NCBI RefSeq assembly: GCF_003952365.1
Contig: NZ_CP034443.1
Coordinates: 2,721,001 to 2,785,000 of the forward strand
Reading direction: 5' to 3'
DNA: 64,000 nt
Source of the DNA: Mesorhizobium sp. M9A.F.Ca.ET.002.03.1.2
GTDB lineage: Bacteria > Pseudomonadota > Alphaproteobacteria > Rhizobiales > Rhizobiaceae
The notes under the pieces: model-generated
The model's input: only the letters and a program-made list of their open reading frames with translations
What the model was told of the DNA's origin: nothing
Database searches by the model: none
Shown here: piece by piece, positions 47,554 to 57,099 of the stretch
Position numbering within the stretch: the stretch's first letter is position 1
How the letters are laid out: each line of letters starts with the position of its first letter
Position numbers and translations under genes: made by a program

Positions 47554-48804
47554 GTGAAAACAGTTGCAATGATCCTTGCTGCCGGTGTCGCAGCGGCAGC
47601 CATGCCAGCGCAAGCCGAGACGAAACTCAATGTCTATTACGCCTGGCCCGAACACGAAGTGATCCACAAGCCGATTGCAGACCGCTTCATGGCGGACCAC
47701 CCGGAAATCAAGATCAGCTTCCGCGCTGCTGCGCCGAGTTATGACGAAGCTGTCCAGACGTTGATTCGTCAGAGCATGGCAGGCGAGTTGCCGGACGTTC
47801 ACTATGTCGGCTTTAACGTGCTCCGTCCGCTCGTCACGCGCGGGCTCGTAAAGCCCATCGACGATCTCGTTGCCGCCGATCACCTGGCCGATAAGGGCTA
47901 CACGGAACAAATCCTGTCTCTGGCAAGAATCGAGGGCCATCTGTACGGACTTCCCTTCGCCATGTCGACGCCGGTCGTTTATTACAATGCCGATCTCGTG
48001 AAGCAGGCGGGCGGCGACCCCGACAAGGTTCCGACCGATTGGGACAGCTTCGTCGCACTGGCCGGCAAGGTCGGTGCGCTCGGCAATGGAACGTCCGGCA
48101 TGTATTACCAGCTCGGCTCGGACGACTGGGCCACGCAGAACCTGGTACGCAACTTCGGCGGCCAGATGATGAACGACAAGGAGAGCGACATCGCTTTTGA
48201 CGGTCCTGCAGGCCAGGCTGCCGTCAAGCTGTTCAAGCGGTTCCACACCGACGGCGCTCAGCCGGCGATCGACTCCCATGCCGCCCGGCAGCTCTTCACC
48301 TCTGGCAAGCTCGGCTTCTTCTTCGCCTCTGCCGGCAGTGTGAGCGGTTTCGAAGGTGAAATTGGAGATCGGTTCAAGCTCCGCACAGCCAAGCAGCCGC
48401 TCGGCGCTGAAGATGCGACGATGCCGACGGGCGGCATGGTTGCGATAATCCTTACCGACGATCCCGCCAAGCGCGCCGCCGCCTGGGACTACGTCAAGTT
48501 CACCACAAGTCCTGAAGGCCAGAGCATTGTCGTGCCGAATACTGGTTATATGCCGACCAACACGCTTGCCCTCGACAAGGATCATCTCGCCGGCTTCTAC
48601 GATAAGCACCCGAACTGGTACACCAGCGTGCTTCAGACGCCCCGCGCCCGCCCGTGGTTCTCCTGGCCTGGTGATAACGGCGTGCAGATCGGGGAGGTCC
48701 TCCGCGACGAGATGACGGCTATTGCGCTTGGATCCAAGGAACCGGAAGCCGCTCTCGCAGACATGGTGTCCGAGGTTCGCGCACTCCTGCCGAAAACGAA
48801 CTGA
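47554..48804 (+). CDS. Sugar/glycerol-phosphate-type ABC substrate-binding protein
   Basis: 416 residues, GTG start with AGGAGAG six bases upstream. Signal peptide residues 1-21 (MILAAGVAAAAMPAQA). SBP_bac_1 domain: YDEAVQTLIRQSMAGELPDV, PVVYYNADLVKQAGGDPDKV, TGGMVAIILTDDPAKRAAAW. Closest in type to UgpB-like binding proteins. Downstream phosphodiesterase and phosphatase genes suggest a phosphate-ester or phosphodiester ligand. Confidence 0.92.
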   Translation: MKTVAMILAAGVAAAAMPAQAETKLNVYYAWPEHEVIHKPIADRFMADHPEIKISFRAAAPSYDEAVQTLIRQSMAGELPDVHYVGFNVLRPLVTRGLVKPIDDLVAADHLADKGYTEQILSLARIEGHLYGLPFAMSTPVVYYNADLVKQAGGDPDKVPTDWDSFVALAGKVGALGNGTSGMYYQLGSDDWATQNLVRNFGGQMMNDKESDIAFDGPAGQAAVKLFKRFHTDGAQPAIDSHAARQLFTSGKLGFFFASAGSVSGFEGEIGDRFKLRTAKQPLGAEDATMPTGGMVAIILTDDPAKRAAAWDYVKFTTSPEGQSIVVPNTGYMPTNTLALDKDHLAGFYDKHPNWYTSVLQTPRARPWFSWPGDNGVQIGEVLRDEMTAIALGSKEPEAALADMVSEVRALLPKTN

Positions 48805-48865
48805 TCGCCTCGTCCGAGACGCTGCACGCTCCTGTGCGGCATCCCTCCCTTTTTCGGGATTATCC

Positions 48866-49675
48866 ATGAAACTCATTCATCTGACCGACCCCCATCTTGT
48901 GCCGTTAGGCGCCATGCTCTTCGGCTTCGATCCTGCCCAACGGCTTCGCAAGACCATTGAGCGCATCAACCGCGATCACGCCGACGCCGAGCTTTGCGTC
49001 GTGACTGGCGATCTCACTGACGAGGGAGATTTCGCTTCCTATGTCCTACTTCGCGAGGTGCTGCAGGAACTGCGCGTGCCCGCCCGCCTTCTGCTCGGCA
49101 ATCACGACAGCCGCGAGAATTTTGTTCGGGCGTTTCCTGGAGAGCCGCGCGATGAGAACGGCTTTATCCAGTCGGTTCACGACGGATCTGCCGGGCGCCT
49201 CATTTTTCTCGACACATTGGTGGAAGGTTTCGGTCATGGCTCCTTGGACGATGGTCGGCTCGAGTGGCTGCTGGCCCGGGTGGCCGAGGCGTCGGATGTG
49301 CGGGCCTACCTCTTCGTCCATCATCCGCTGCAGCCGATCGGCCTGCCGCATTTCGAACCCTGGAGCACCGAGAATTGGCGCCCGATCATGCAGGCGATTG
49401 TCAGCGCCGGCAATGTGCGGCACATTTTCCACGGCCATGTGCATGTCGATGTTGGCGGCACCTGGAGCGGCATCCCTTTCAGTGCAAACCGCGGCGTGGC
49501 GCATCAGATCATTCCACATTTCACGCGGAGAGACGCGGACTTCGTCGAGGATGCGCCCGCTTTTGACATCGCGATAATCGACGTTGATGGGGTCCTGGTG
49601 CATCGCTTCGAAGTTAGCGACCGACATGTGGTCGAGGTCTCCGCAGAAGGTTGGGTTCCCGAGGGCATGCAATGA
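48866..49675 (+). CDS. Calcineurin-like metallophosphoesterase (GpdQ/CpdA type), copy 1
   Basis: 269 residues. Complete binuclear metal motif set: LTDPHLVP (DxH), VVTGDLTDEG (GD), LLGNHDSREN (GNHD), VHHPLQPIG, and HGHVHVDVGG (GHxH). The family includes glycerophosphodiester phosphodiesterase GpdQ and cAMP phosphodiesterase CpdA. No signal peptide, so cytosolic. It follows the binding-protein gene at 61 bp and overlaps the HAD gene by four bases (ATGA), implying cleavage of an imported phosphodiester followed by dephosphorylation. A paralogue lies at 50977. Confidence 0.92.
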   Translation: MKLIHLTDPHLVPLGAMLFGFDPAQRLRKTIERINRDHADAELCVVTGDLTDEGDFASYVLLREVLQELRVPARLLLGNHDSRENFVRAFPGEPRDENGFIQSVHDGSAGRLIFLDTLVEGFGHGSLDDGRLEWLLARVAEASDVRAYLFVHHPLQPIGLPHFEPWSTENWRPIMQAIVSAGNVRHIFHGHVHVDVGGTWSGIPFSANRGVAHQIIPHFTRRDADFVEDAPAFDIAIIDVDGVLVHRFEVSDRHVVEVSAEGWVPEGMQ

Positions 49676-50403
49676 ATCAACAGGCCTCTTATGAACTGGT
49701 CATCTTCGATTGCGACGGCGTTCTGATCGATAGCGAGACGCTGGCAAGTCGAATCGATGCCGAAGAACTTACCCGCATTGGCTATCCCATGTCGTATTCT
49801 GATGTGATTCTGCGGTTTACCGGCCTTTCCTCAGCCACCATGCGGAAAATGATCGAAGAAGACTGGGGCCGCCCTCTACCCAGCGACTTCGACGTCATCG
49901 TGCAATCCCGGATAAAGGAAAGCTACCAGACGGAACTGCAAGCGATCAGCGGCATTGACCAACTCCTGCATCAGTTGCGATTGCCGCGCTGCGTCGCATC
50001 GAGCAGCGCCCCCGACAAGCTGCGGCTTGGTCTTGAACTGACGGAACTTTGGGCATACTTCCATCCCCACGTGTTCAGCTCCGCCATGGTAAAGGCCGGT
50101 AAGCCTGCACCGGACCTCTTCCTGTTCGCTGCCGCCCAGATGGGCACTAAGGCAGCGCGCTGCGTCGTTGTCGAGGACAGCATTGCAGGCGTTCGAGCCG
50201 GTGTGGCCGCGGGGATGATGGTGATCGGTTTCACCGCGGGCGGCCACTGCCACGACGACCACGGTCAACGATTGCTGTCAGCCGGCGCTGCGGTGGTCGC
50301 GCGATCAGCCGAAGAACTTAGCGTCCTGCTGATGACGAGCGAAGTCCAGCCCAATACAAAATGGCAGGAGGCGGACCCGGTGGCAGCAGGTGCCGTAAGG
50401 TGA
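49672..50403 (+). CDS. HAD-superfamily phosphatase (beta-phosphoglucomutase-like), copy 1
   Basis: 243 residues. Catalytic motif I FDCDGVLIDSE (DxD), motif II RCVASSSAPDKLR, motif III Lys in KAGKPAPDLF and motif IV VVVEDSIAGVRAG, with the small cap domain of subfamily IA. Likely a sugar-phosphate or polyol-phosphate phosphatase. Translationally coupled to the metallophosphoesterase upstream. A paralogue lies at 51756. Confidence 0.92.
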   Translation: MNQQASYELVIFDCDGVLIDSETLASRIDAEELTRIGYPMSYSDVILRFTGLSSATMRKMIEEDWGRPLPSDFDVIVQSRIKESYQTELQAISGIDQLLHQLRLPRCVASSSAPDKLRLGLELTELWAYFHPHVFSSAMVKAGKPAPDLFLFAAAQMGTKAARCVVVEDSIAGVRAGVAAGMMVIGFTAGGHCHDDHGQRLLSAGAAVVARSAEELSVLLMTSEVQPNTKWQEADPVAAGAVR

Positions 50404-50976
50404 ACTGCAGCAGCTTCCCATCCACTCAACCCCACAAAAATGTCTTCCTATACCGACTGTCCCGGCGATTCCGTCCACTTGACATAAATCCGAACAAAGC
50501 TCCCTTGCATTCGATAACGGCGAAGTCTGACAGGCGGATGCGGCATGGGGCGGGCGCGCGCAAGCGACACTCAACGGTGTTCGACCGAGCTGCTCACAAA
50601 TTACAATTGAGGGTCAAGAAGGAGCATTCGTGTCTGCGTGGGGGAACTCACCGGAGCTCGAAGCACAGGCCCGTGGCACCGTTTCGATGATGGACGAGTT
50701 ACTTCATGATCAACCGAAAGCGATAGCGACCGAGGTCCCTTATGCGGCCCGAGCATTTACAACTCGCGACATTTATTGGCCGTTCGTCGGTCAACTGTTT
50801 GCTTGGAATCGAACACCTCCGGGCGGCAGAGAGGGTCGACCCCTCACTGCTCACGGTTCGCTGTCAGACGCCTGGAATAGATGGTCACCACAACGACGAC
50901 AATCAAGTGGCCTGACGCAGCAGCGGTCTCTTGTCCCACTTCCTCCCAGGGTCGGGCCCAATCTGAGTGTGGAGCA
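50404..50976. other. 570-bp gap between the two phosphodiesterase/phosphatase pairs
   Basis: A frame from 50630 encodes about 80 residues (starting SAWGNSPELEAQARG) but has no domain and then overlaps the next gene. Possibly the remains of a gene between the two modules. Confidence 0.4.
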
Positions 50977-51759
50977 ATGCAGAAAATCATTCATATCACG
51001 GATCCTCATTTTGTTGCCCCTGGCAAGACGCTTTACGGCATCGATCCGGCGCAGAGATTGCGCGACACCTTGGACCATGTCTCGCGCGTACACGCAGATG
51101 CCAAGCTCATCCTTATTACTGGCGATCTTGCTGATACAGGCGATCCAGCCGCTTACGCACTCTTGCGCGAGATCTTGTCGGAGGTCCGGCTCCCGGTCCA
51201 TTTGACGATCGGCAACCACGATGACCGCGGCGCATTTCGAGGCGTATTCGGCGGGGAAGGATTCGTTCAGGCGGCTGTCGACTTGCACGACTGGCTCGTC
51301 GTCTTGCTCGACACAAAGGACGACATCAGCCATTTCGGTTGTCTTGACGGTGGCCGGTTTGAATGGCTGCAGGACCAGCTTTTCCGTGCCGCCGGCCGAC
51401 CAGTCGTGGTTGCTATGCACCATACGCCGGCGGATTTGCATGTGCCTTGTTTTAAGACGAGCGATATGAAGGAGTCCGATCGGCTCCTTTCCATCCTTCG
51501 GAAAAACGCATCGGTCCGCCACATGCTCTTTGGTCACCGGCATGTTGCTGCAGCAGGCAGTTTGTCGGGCATATCGTTTACTGCCAGCCGTGGCACGGCG
51601 CAGCATATCGTTCTGGACTGGGAACAATATGGCAAGCCCATATTTGTGGCGGCTGCGCCATCATACGATGTCGTCATGTTGGACGGATCGGATGTCGTTG
51701 TCCATCGTCACGAGGGACTTGATCAGCTGCCTGTCATTCGTCCCGGTGATCCGAAATGA
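50977..51759 (+). CDS. Calcineurin-like metallophosphoesterase (GpdQ/CpdA type), copy 2
   Basis: 260 residues from the ATG at 50977 (the frame is open upstream, but homology to copy 1 begins here: KIIHITDPHFVAPGKTLYGI). Motifs: ITDPH, LITGDLADTG, TIGNHDDRG, AMHHTPADL, FGHRHVAAAG. In the last motif Arg replaces the middle residue of copy 1 but both His are kept. Same order and coupling with a HAD gene as copy 1, at a clearly diverged sequence level. Likely a different or complementary substrate specificity. Confidence 0.9.
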   Translation: MQKIIHITDPHFVAPGKTLYGIDPAQRLRDTLDHVSRVHADAKLILITGDLADTGDPAAYALLREILSEVRLPVHLTIGNHDDRGAFRGVFGGEGFVQAAVDLHDWLVVLLDTKDDISHFGCLDGGRFEWLQDQLFRAAGRPVVVAMHHTPADLHVPCFKTSDMKESDRLLSILRKNASVRHMLFGHRHVAAAGSLSGISFTASRGTAQHIVLDWEQYGKPIFVAAAPSYDVVMLDGSDVVVHRHEGLDQLPVIRPGDPK

Positions 51760-52451
51760 TGGCTTCACCATCGATCAAAACGTCCGATCGGTCGCGGCCT
51801 CGACTGATCATCTTCGATTTTGACGGCACCCTTGCGGAGACGGAAATCGTAGCATCGGAGGTGATTTCGGCAAAACTTGCCGCGGAAGGTTTCCAGGTGC
51901 ATCCAGATGAAATAACGGCAACGCTCTCCGGTGTTGAGCGAGACGATCAACAACGGCATCTGGAAAGACTTGTCGGTGTAAGCCTGCCGAAGAACTTCAT
52001 GGAAACGGCCGCGGCTGAGATCCAGCTGGCCGCCTCTGGGATCCTGTCGGCGACACCTGGCGCGGTTGAACTGCTCCAGTGGCTTTCCATTCCCTTTTGT
52101 GTCGCATCGAACACATCTCGTTTCGAACTCATCCACCGCATGAGAGCCGCCAATCTCTTGGGGCTTGTAGGCTCACGGTTCTTCTCCTCCGATGACATCG
52201 GTGTCCGGAAGCCTGACCCTTCTGTGCTGCTATTGGCGGCGGAAATCATGGGCGTGTCTGCCAGAGAGTGCCTTGTCATTGAGGACAGCGTCATCGGTCT
52301 TAGTGCCGCGCGAAATGCAAATATGCGCTACTGCGCATTCGGGGGCGCCCGCCACCATACGAGTCGACTGAGGAATGACCTCCGGACCTTTGAGCCGGAG
52401 GCATTGTTGCTGAACTTGGCGGAACTTAAAGGTTTGCTTTGCCCAATGTAG
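51756..52451 (+). CDS. HAD-superfamily phosphatase (beta-phosphoglucomutase-like), copy 2
   Basis: 231 residues; the start ATGA overlaps the metallophosphoesterase stop. Motif I IFDFDGTLAETE, motif II FCVASNTSRFEL, Lys in VRKPDPSVLL, motif IV LVIEDSVIGLSAA. Diverged from copy 1 but of the same subfamily and position, so the two-gene module was duplicated, or acquired twice, and kept intact in both copies. Confidence 0.9.
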   Translation: MMASPSIKTSDRSRPRLIIFDFDGTLAETEIVASEVISAKLAAEGFQVHPDEITATLSGVERDDQQRHLERLVGVSLPKNFMETAAAEIQLAASGILSATPGAVELLQWLSIPFCVASNTSRFELIHRMRAANLLGLVGSRFFSSDDIGVRKPDPSVLLLAAEIMGVSARECLVIEDSVIGLSAARNANMRYCAFGGARHHTSRLRNDLRTFEPEALLLNLAELKGLLCPM

Positions 52452-52649
52452 AAAGAGGGCAGCGGCGTGGACGGTCCGCCCGCGCCTGCATCCGGAACAC
52501 CATACCCCGGCGGGCAGTGCAATGGCGGACAGGTCATCAAGCTTGGTGCGGGATGCGGTATGCGGTCTGGTCGCCAGCGGGCCTAGCTCACAATCCAGAA
52601 TCGCGCATTTTGTTGCCTAAAACCCCGAGCTTCTTGGGGACTTATCTAT

Positions 52650-53450
52650 CTCCAAACTCGTAAGTCAAACAAACAGCGGAGAAGCGTCGGTTTTGCGTTT
52701 TTGCCGTACTCTTGGCCTCTCTGGGTTTCGCGAGTTCAGGGTGGCGTTACCGGGGAGATTGAGCGCGATAAAGCCCGGCGACTGACACAGCACCTCGCCA
52801 CTGAACTCGCATGTAAGACCGGAAATTGCGAACCTGAGCGCGGCCTTCCTACATTCGGTTGAGGCCTCAGCTCGCCTTCTCGACTACGCCCAGATCGAGC
52901 GCCTGACGGAGCGACTACAGAGTGCTACGCGTGTCGAAGCTCTTGGTATGGGCGTCTCCGCAATCTGCGCAGAGCTACTGTCACAGCCGCCTGATCTGGC
53001 TGGGGACCCCGGATTGTGAACATCGCTCGCGGTCTGGCTCATGGGCTGGACGCTTCGGCTTATGCTATCGGCATCTCCTATGAAAGATATGAGCGAGAGG
53101 CCGTCGCCTTTCTCAGAACTGGCCGCGACCGAGGAGCGCATACGCTTGCAATAACGACGCGTGACAAATCGCCAGTCTCTGGGGTGGCGCATGAGGTGCT
53201 CCTACTCAGCTCCGGCGCGGGCCCTGGCCGAACCTGGACCGGCAACGCTTATGCCTTCAATGGCTCTTCTGAGTGAGTGCATCGCCGAGTGTCTGAAGGG
53301 GCACAGAAATCCCAATGCCTCGCGAACCAAAGCATAGCTGTGCGAACGCTTGGTAAGATCTCTGTTGGTGCCAACACCGCCTTCAGCGAAGCCTTCCTTT
53401 CGCTCTTCAGATCGCCAAGTGTAGTTTTAGTCGGAGCCGGGCCTCTCCGA
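52650..53450 (+). pseudogene. RpiR/MurR-family regulator, decayed
   Basis: Pieces in changing frames: VLRFCRTLGLSGFREFRVAL (end of the HTH domain), YAQIERLTERLQSATRVEAL and VSAICAELLSQP (start of the SIS domain), then IARGLAHGLDASAYAIGISY and HTLAITTRDKSPVSGVAHEV. At least three frame changes and a missing N-terminus. Closest in wording to the regulator at 62046-62861. Confidence 0.8.
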
Positions 53451-53846
53451 GGGCAATGACAAGAGATGCCACCCCGGGAAGTTCCGTCAGAACGGTCGCT
53501 CCGTTAGTGACGACGGCCGTCGTGCGGCGACCACCGAAGTATGGTCTACGAACAAAGCGAGGGCCAAGCGCAAACTGGTGAAACGACAGATGTACGGCCG
53601 CGGCAAGTTGGATCTGCTAAGGGCCGTTAGTCGGCGCTGTAAAGAAATGTCACCGAGAGTGGGTCAAAGCCCCCGTGGTAAGCGCTCGCCGGGCGGAACT
53701 GGTCAGGGTTGCGCAGTCCGCTAGTCTAGCGTGGCGAAGCGACGAGCGCAGGAAATGGTTTGCGCGCAGCTCAGGTGCGTCGAGCGCCTAACGCCTCCTA
53801 GATCTTTCCGCGTCCGGTCCTCTGAGGCTTCCCGGTAGTGTGCTGA

Positions 53847-55163
53847 GAGTTCTGCAAATTCGCTGAGAGGGGGCGGTCATGGCAGGCTGGTGATGTTCAA
53901 CGTCACCTGATTCCCGCGAAGGAACGCCACCATAACCCAAGACTGAAAGTAAGACCGCCAGCGCCGCCGTCAAAGACATTCTGCTTTCGGACCCGCAAGG
54001 TCTGCACGAAGTGATCCGGGCGGTGATGCAGGAGGTGCTCGAGGCCGAGATGGACGAGGCTCTGGGTGCTTCGAAAGGCGAGCGCACACCGGAGCGGCTC
54101 GGCTATCGCTCGGGTTATTATGGCCGCACTCTTGTCACCCGTGTCGGCAAGCTTGAGCTGCGAGTTCCGCAGGACCGGGCCGGCCGCTTCTCCACCGAGC
54201 TTTTCGAGCGTTACCAGCGTTCGGAGCGGGCCTTGGTGGCCACGCTTGCGGAGATGTATGTGCAGGGCGTGTCGACCCGCAAGGTCAAGGCGATAACGGA
54301 AGAGCTGTGCGGCCATGCCTTCTCGGCCTCGTCCATCTCGGCCATCAACAAACGCCTGGACGAGAGCCTGAAAGCGTTTGCCGAGCGCCCGCTTCAAGAG
54401 CCTTTTGCCTACCTCATCCTCGATGCTCGCTACGAGAAGGTGGGCGAGGCCGGCATCGTCATGAGCCAGGCGGTGCTGATCGCTGTCGGCATAGACTGGG
54501 ACGGCCGGCGTCAGATCCTGGCCGTGGAGATGGCCAATCGTGAGAGCCGCTCGGCCTGGAGGGACTTTCTCGTTGGCTTGAAGGCGCGCGGCCTCAAGGG
54601 CGTCGAGCTGGTCGTGTCAGACGATCATGCCGGCCTGGTCGCGGCGATCGCCGAGGTGATCCCGGAAGCGGCATGGCAGCGCTGCTACGTGCACTTCCTC
54701 AGGAACGCGCTCGATCACCTGCCGAGAAAGCATGGCGACGATTGCCTGCAGGAACTGCGCTGGCTCTACGACCGGCGCGATCTCGCCGAGGCCAAGGCCG
54801 ATCTCGCCGCATGGCTTTCCAAATGGTCGGCCCGCTACCCACGACTGACGACATGGGTGGAGGAGACCATCGAGTACACGCTGACCTTCTTTCGTCTGCC
54901 ACGCCAGCACCACAAGCATCTCAAGAGCACCAACATGCTTGAACGGCTCAACGAGGAAATCCGGCGCCGCACCTATATCGTGCGCATCTTTCCAAACTCA
55001 CAGAGCTGCCTACGCCTCGTCAGGGCGCTGGCCGTCGAAACCAACGAAAACTGGATGGAGGCCAACCGCTACATCAACATGGACGACCTGCGCGAGCACA
55101 AGAAGCTCACTCTGCGCCAAGCCGCATGACCAGCACCATGGCCGCCCCTTTTTGCAGAACTTG
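53847..55163 (+). mobile_element. IS256-family insertion sequence
   Basis: Imperfect terminal inverted repeats: the left end contains AGTTCTGCAAA ... GGGGGCGGTCATGG and the right end, read on the opposite strand, AGTTCTGCAAAAAGGGGCGGCCATGG. One transposase gene lies between. The left copy has about six extra bases between the two blocks. Target duplication not evident. Confidence 0.75.
54011..55129 (+). CDS. IS256-family transposase (Mutator type)
   Basis: At least 372 residues. The frame is open upstream to 53936 and the extra codons (ASAAVKDILLSDPQGLHEV) match the family, but no ATG lies there, so the native start may be lost or a GTG at 54011 used. DDE residues: LILDARYEK, VVSDDHAGLVAA and NMLERLNEEIRRRT; the RCYVHFLRNALDHLPRK block is conserved. 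Apart from the start it looks intact and is one of the least decayed transposases here. Confidence 0.9.
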   Translation: MIRAVMQEVLEAEMDEALGASKGERTPERLGYRSGYYGRTLVTRVGKLELRVPQDRAGRFSTELFERYQRSERALVATLAEMYVQGVSTRKVKAITEELCGHAFSASSISAINKRLDESLKAFAERPLQEPFAYLILDARYEKVGEAGIVMSQAVLIAVGIDWDGRRQILAVEMANRESRSAWRDFLVGLKARGLKGVELVVSDDHAGLVAAIAEVIPEAAWQRCYVHFLRNALDHLPRKHGDDCLQELRWLYDRRDLAEAKADLAAWLSKWSARYPRLTTWVEETIEYTLTFFRLPRQHHKHLKSTNMLERLNEEIRRRTYIVRIFPNSQSCLRLVRALAVETNENWMEANRYINMDDLREHKKLTLRQAA

Positions 55164-55396
55164 ACGCACACAACCGGCTTCCGCATCCGAGCGCCGCGGC
55201 TGGCCATGGTCACACCTCATACGCATGGTGTATGCAGCTGAGGCGTCGCGCGGTGCATGCGTCATGTCCGGATGTCGAGAAATAGCACGCCGCAGAAACT
55301 CAAATTCTGCTAATCGAACGTTCAAAGGACGTCGAAAAAAGGGGAAGCGTAGAGATGTGGTTCTGCAAAAATGCGGCCCAATGTCGTCGGACAGAA

Positions 55397-56074
55397 ATGC
55401 CCAGTTTGGCTATTGAAGCCAAGAAGAACGCAAAAGCCGATGCAGCCTACGACGCGGTACTTCAATTGCTCTACAGCAAATCCCACATGCCGGGGCAGCA
55501 TCTCAGCGATAAAGAGCTAGCGTCCGACCTCAACATCGGCCGGACTCCTATACGCGAAGCACTTATCCGACTTGCAGCGGAAGGGAAGATCGTGTCCTTT
55601 CCTCAAAGGGGCTACTTTACGAGACCTCTGGTCGAGTGGGTTCTATTGGACTCGTATGTGGTGGCGCGCGAAACACTTACCTTCGCCCTAACTCGTACAC
55701 GGACTCACCCTCTCGACCGAACCGCCCCCTCTGGTGAGTTATCTCCAACGGAGCTCGCTCTTCGAGCGGAAGAAATATTCACTGACATAGCTCTGGGGGC
55801 ATGTAATTGCGAAATCTGCCATATCATCGACAAGTTCTGTTTCTGCTCTCATGCCCTTCGCATGGAAATAACCGCGTCTGAGCTTTCCCCGGCTTTTCGA
55901 ACCAGTCTTGCAAGGCTAACTGACGCAATGCCTCAGCTCGGCAAGACTACGAGCGCAGTGGCATCCGCATTGACTAACCACCTTGATGTAGAACAGCGCG
56001 CAGTGTCGCGCGCTTTGCAAAATATGAGCAGGAGACAGCTGGCAAACTTCACGTTTACAAAGAAGTATTGGTGA
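55397..56074 (+). CDS. GntR-family transcriptional regulator
   Basis: About 225 residues. Winged helix of the GntR type at residues 12-80: LSDKELASDLNIGRTPIREA and LIRLAAEGKIVSFPQRGYF. The C-terminal domain is helical like FCD but short and unusual: ALGACNCEICHIIDKFCFCS contains five cysteines within 20 residues and lacks the clear metal-binding His set of FCD proteins. It ends at a normal stop. It lies upstream of the aminotransferase/kinase operon on the same strand, 1 kb away, and could control it. Confidence 0.78.
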   Translation: MPSLAIEAKKNAKADAAYDAVLQLLYSKSHMPGQHLSDKELASDLNIGRTPIREALIRLAAEGKIVSFPQRGYFTRPLVEWVLLDSYVVARETLTFALTRTRTHPLDRTAPSGELSPTELALRAEEIFTDIALGACNCEICHIIDKFCFCSHALRMEITASELSPAFRTSLARLTDAMPQLGKTTSAVASALTNHLDVEQRAVSRALQNMSRRQLANFTFTKKYW

Positions 56075-57099
56075 GCGATTTTCGCCGACATCAGCCGAGT
56101 AGCTGAGCCATTCGGCTTGGGCCGTCGCAGGAGGGCTGCGGGTCCCGTGCGATATGATGCTGGAGGCGGTCAAGACACGCTTCGGATCGACGAGGGTGCC
56201 TCATCCGATCGAGACCTGTCGGAAAATGGCACCCCTACACCGGCAAGGAACACGCGCCTTCGCCTCTGCGCTGACCGCGTTACTTGCTCCACGCCCGTGA
56301 AGCGCCCCACTCCAGCGACGTGTCGGAAGCCTGGGTCAAAACCTTCAGCGTGATTGCGTTCGCATCACTCCTTGCATGATCACCCATGGTTCTCCGCCAG
56401 ATCGCCCGGTGGGATGACTACAACGAGATACATCCTCACTGAGCGCTCAGAATACGATCCCGGGAGAGGTCATTCTGACACAAACCCACTAGCCGGAGTG
56501 TTCGCGAAAGGGGCTACTAACATTGGACGCCGGCCCTCGGTCCGGCGAGTGCTTCAACCAATTACGGAAGCTCGGGGTGCTCCCAGCTCGCCAAGGTTGG
56601 CTGATTATCTGGCCCGCGGCTTTGGCGGGATGATATTCCTGCGCATCCGCGCTGCGCTTTTTATCTTTTAAATGGTGCCGGCACGAGAGGCTGAAAAAGC
56701 AACCTCGCGTTGTCACTTCCGATACTAAAATATCTCAGATAGGGGGCTAAAGGTAGGCGGAGAATAAATAATATATCCATAAATATATTTCAGAGGACCA
56801 CTTCCCATTCTTGTCAGGGGCTATTAGGTGTTGATTTACGAAGGAGGGACTGAATCGTTCAGCGAGTTCATTTCCGACGAGGTTGACGCCTCATACGCCG
56901 GTTGCGAGCTTGAAAGCTCTTTCCTGAACTCAACGTAGCGAGGGCGCTACGGCGCCCAGCCTGTTCTCAGGAGCGACTCTGCTCTTGTGGGTTAGCCGAG
57001 CCTCGTTGCAAGACGCAAAAGTATGCGAGAGACGGTTCGGTTCGGCTCGTGACTTCGCGAGTGGCCGATGGCCGATGTAACACAACCAGGCTTGATCAT
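56075..57099. promoter_or_regulatory. 1-kb stretch upstream of the biosynthetic operon, no gene, AT-rich part
   Basis: No frame is supported. The part at about 56730-56800 is markedly AT-rich (ATAAATAATATATCC) against a GC-rich background and is a good candidate for the operon promoter or a foreign junction. Confidence 0.45.

Noticed and set aside
47479..48876. A 465-codon minus-strand open frame
   Set aside because: It lies antisense to the intact ABC substrate-binding gene, which has a signal peptide and family motifs.
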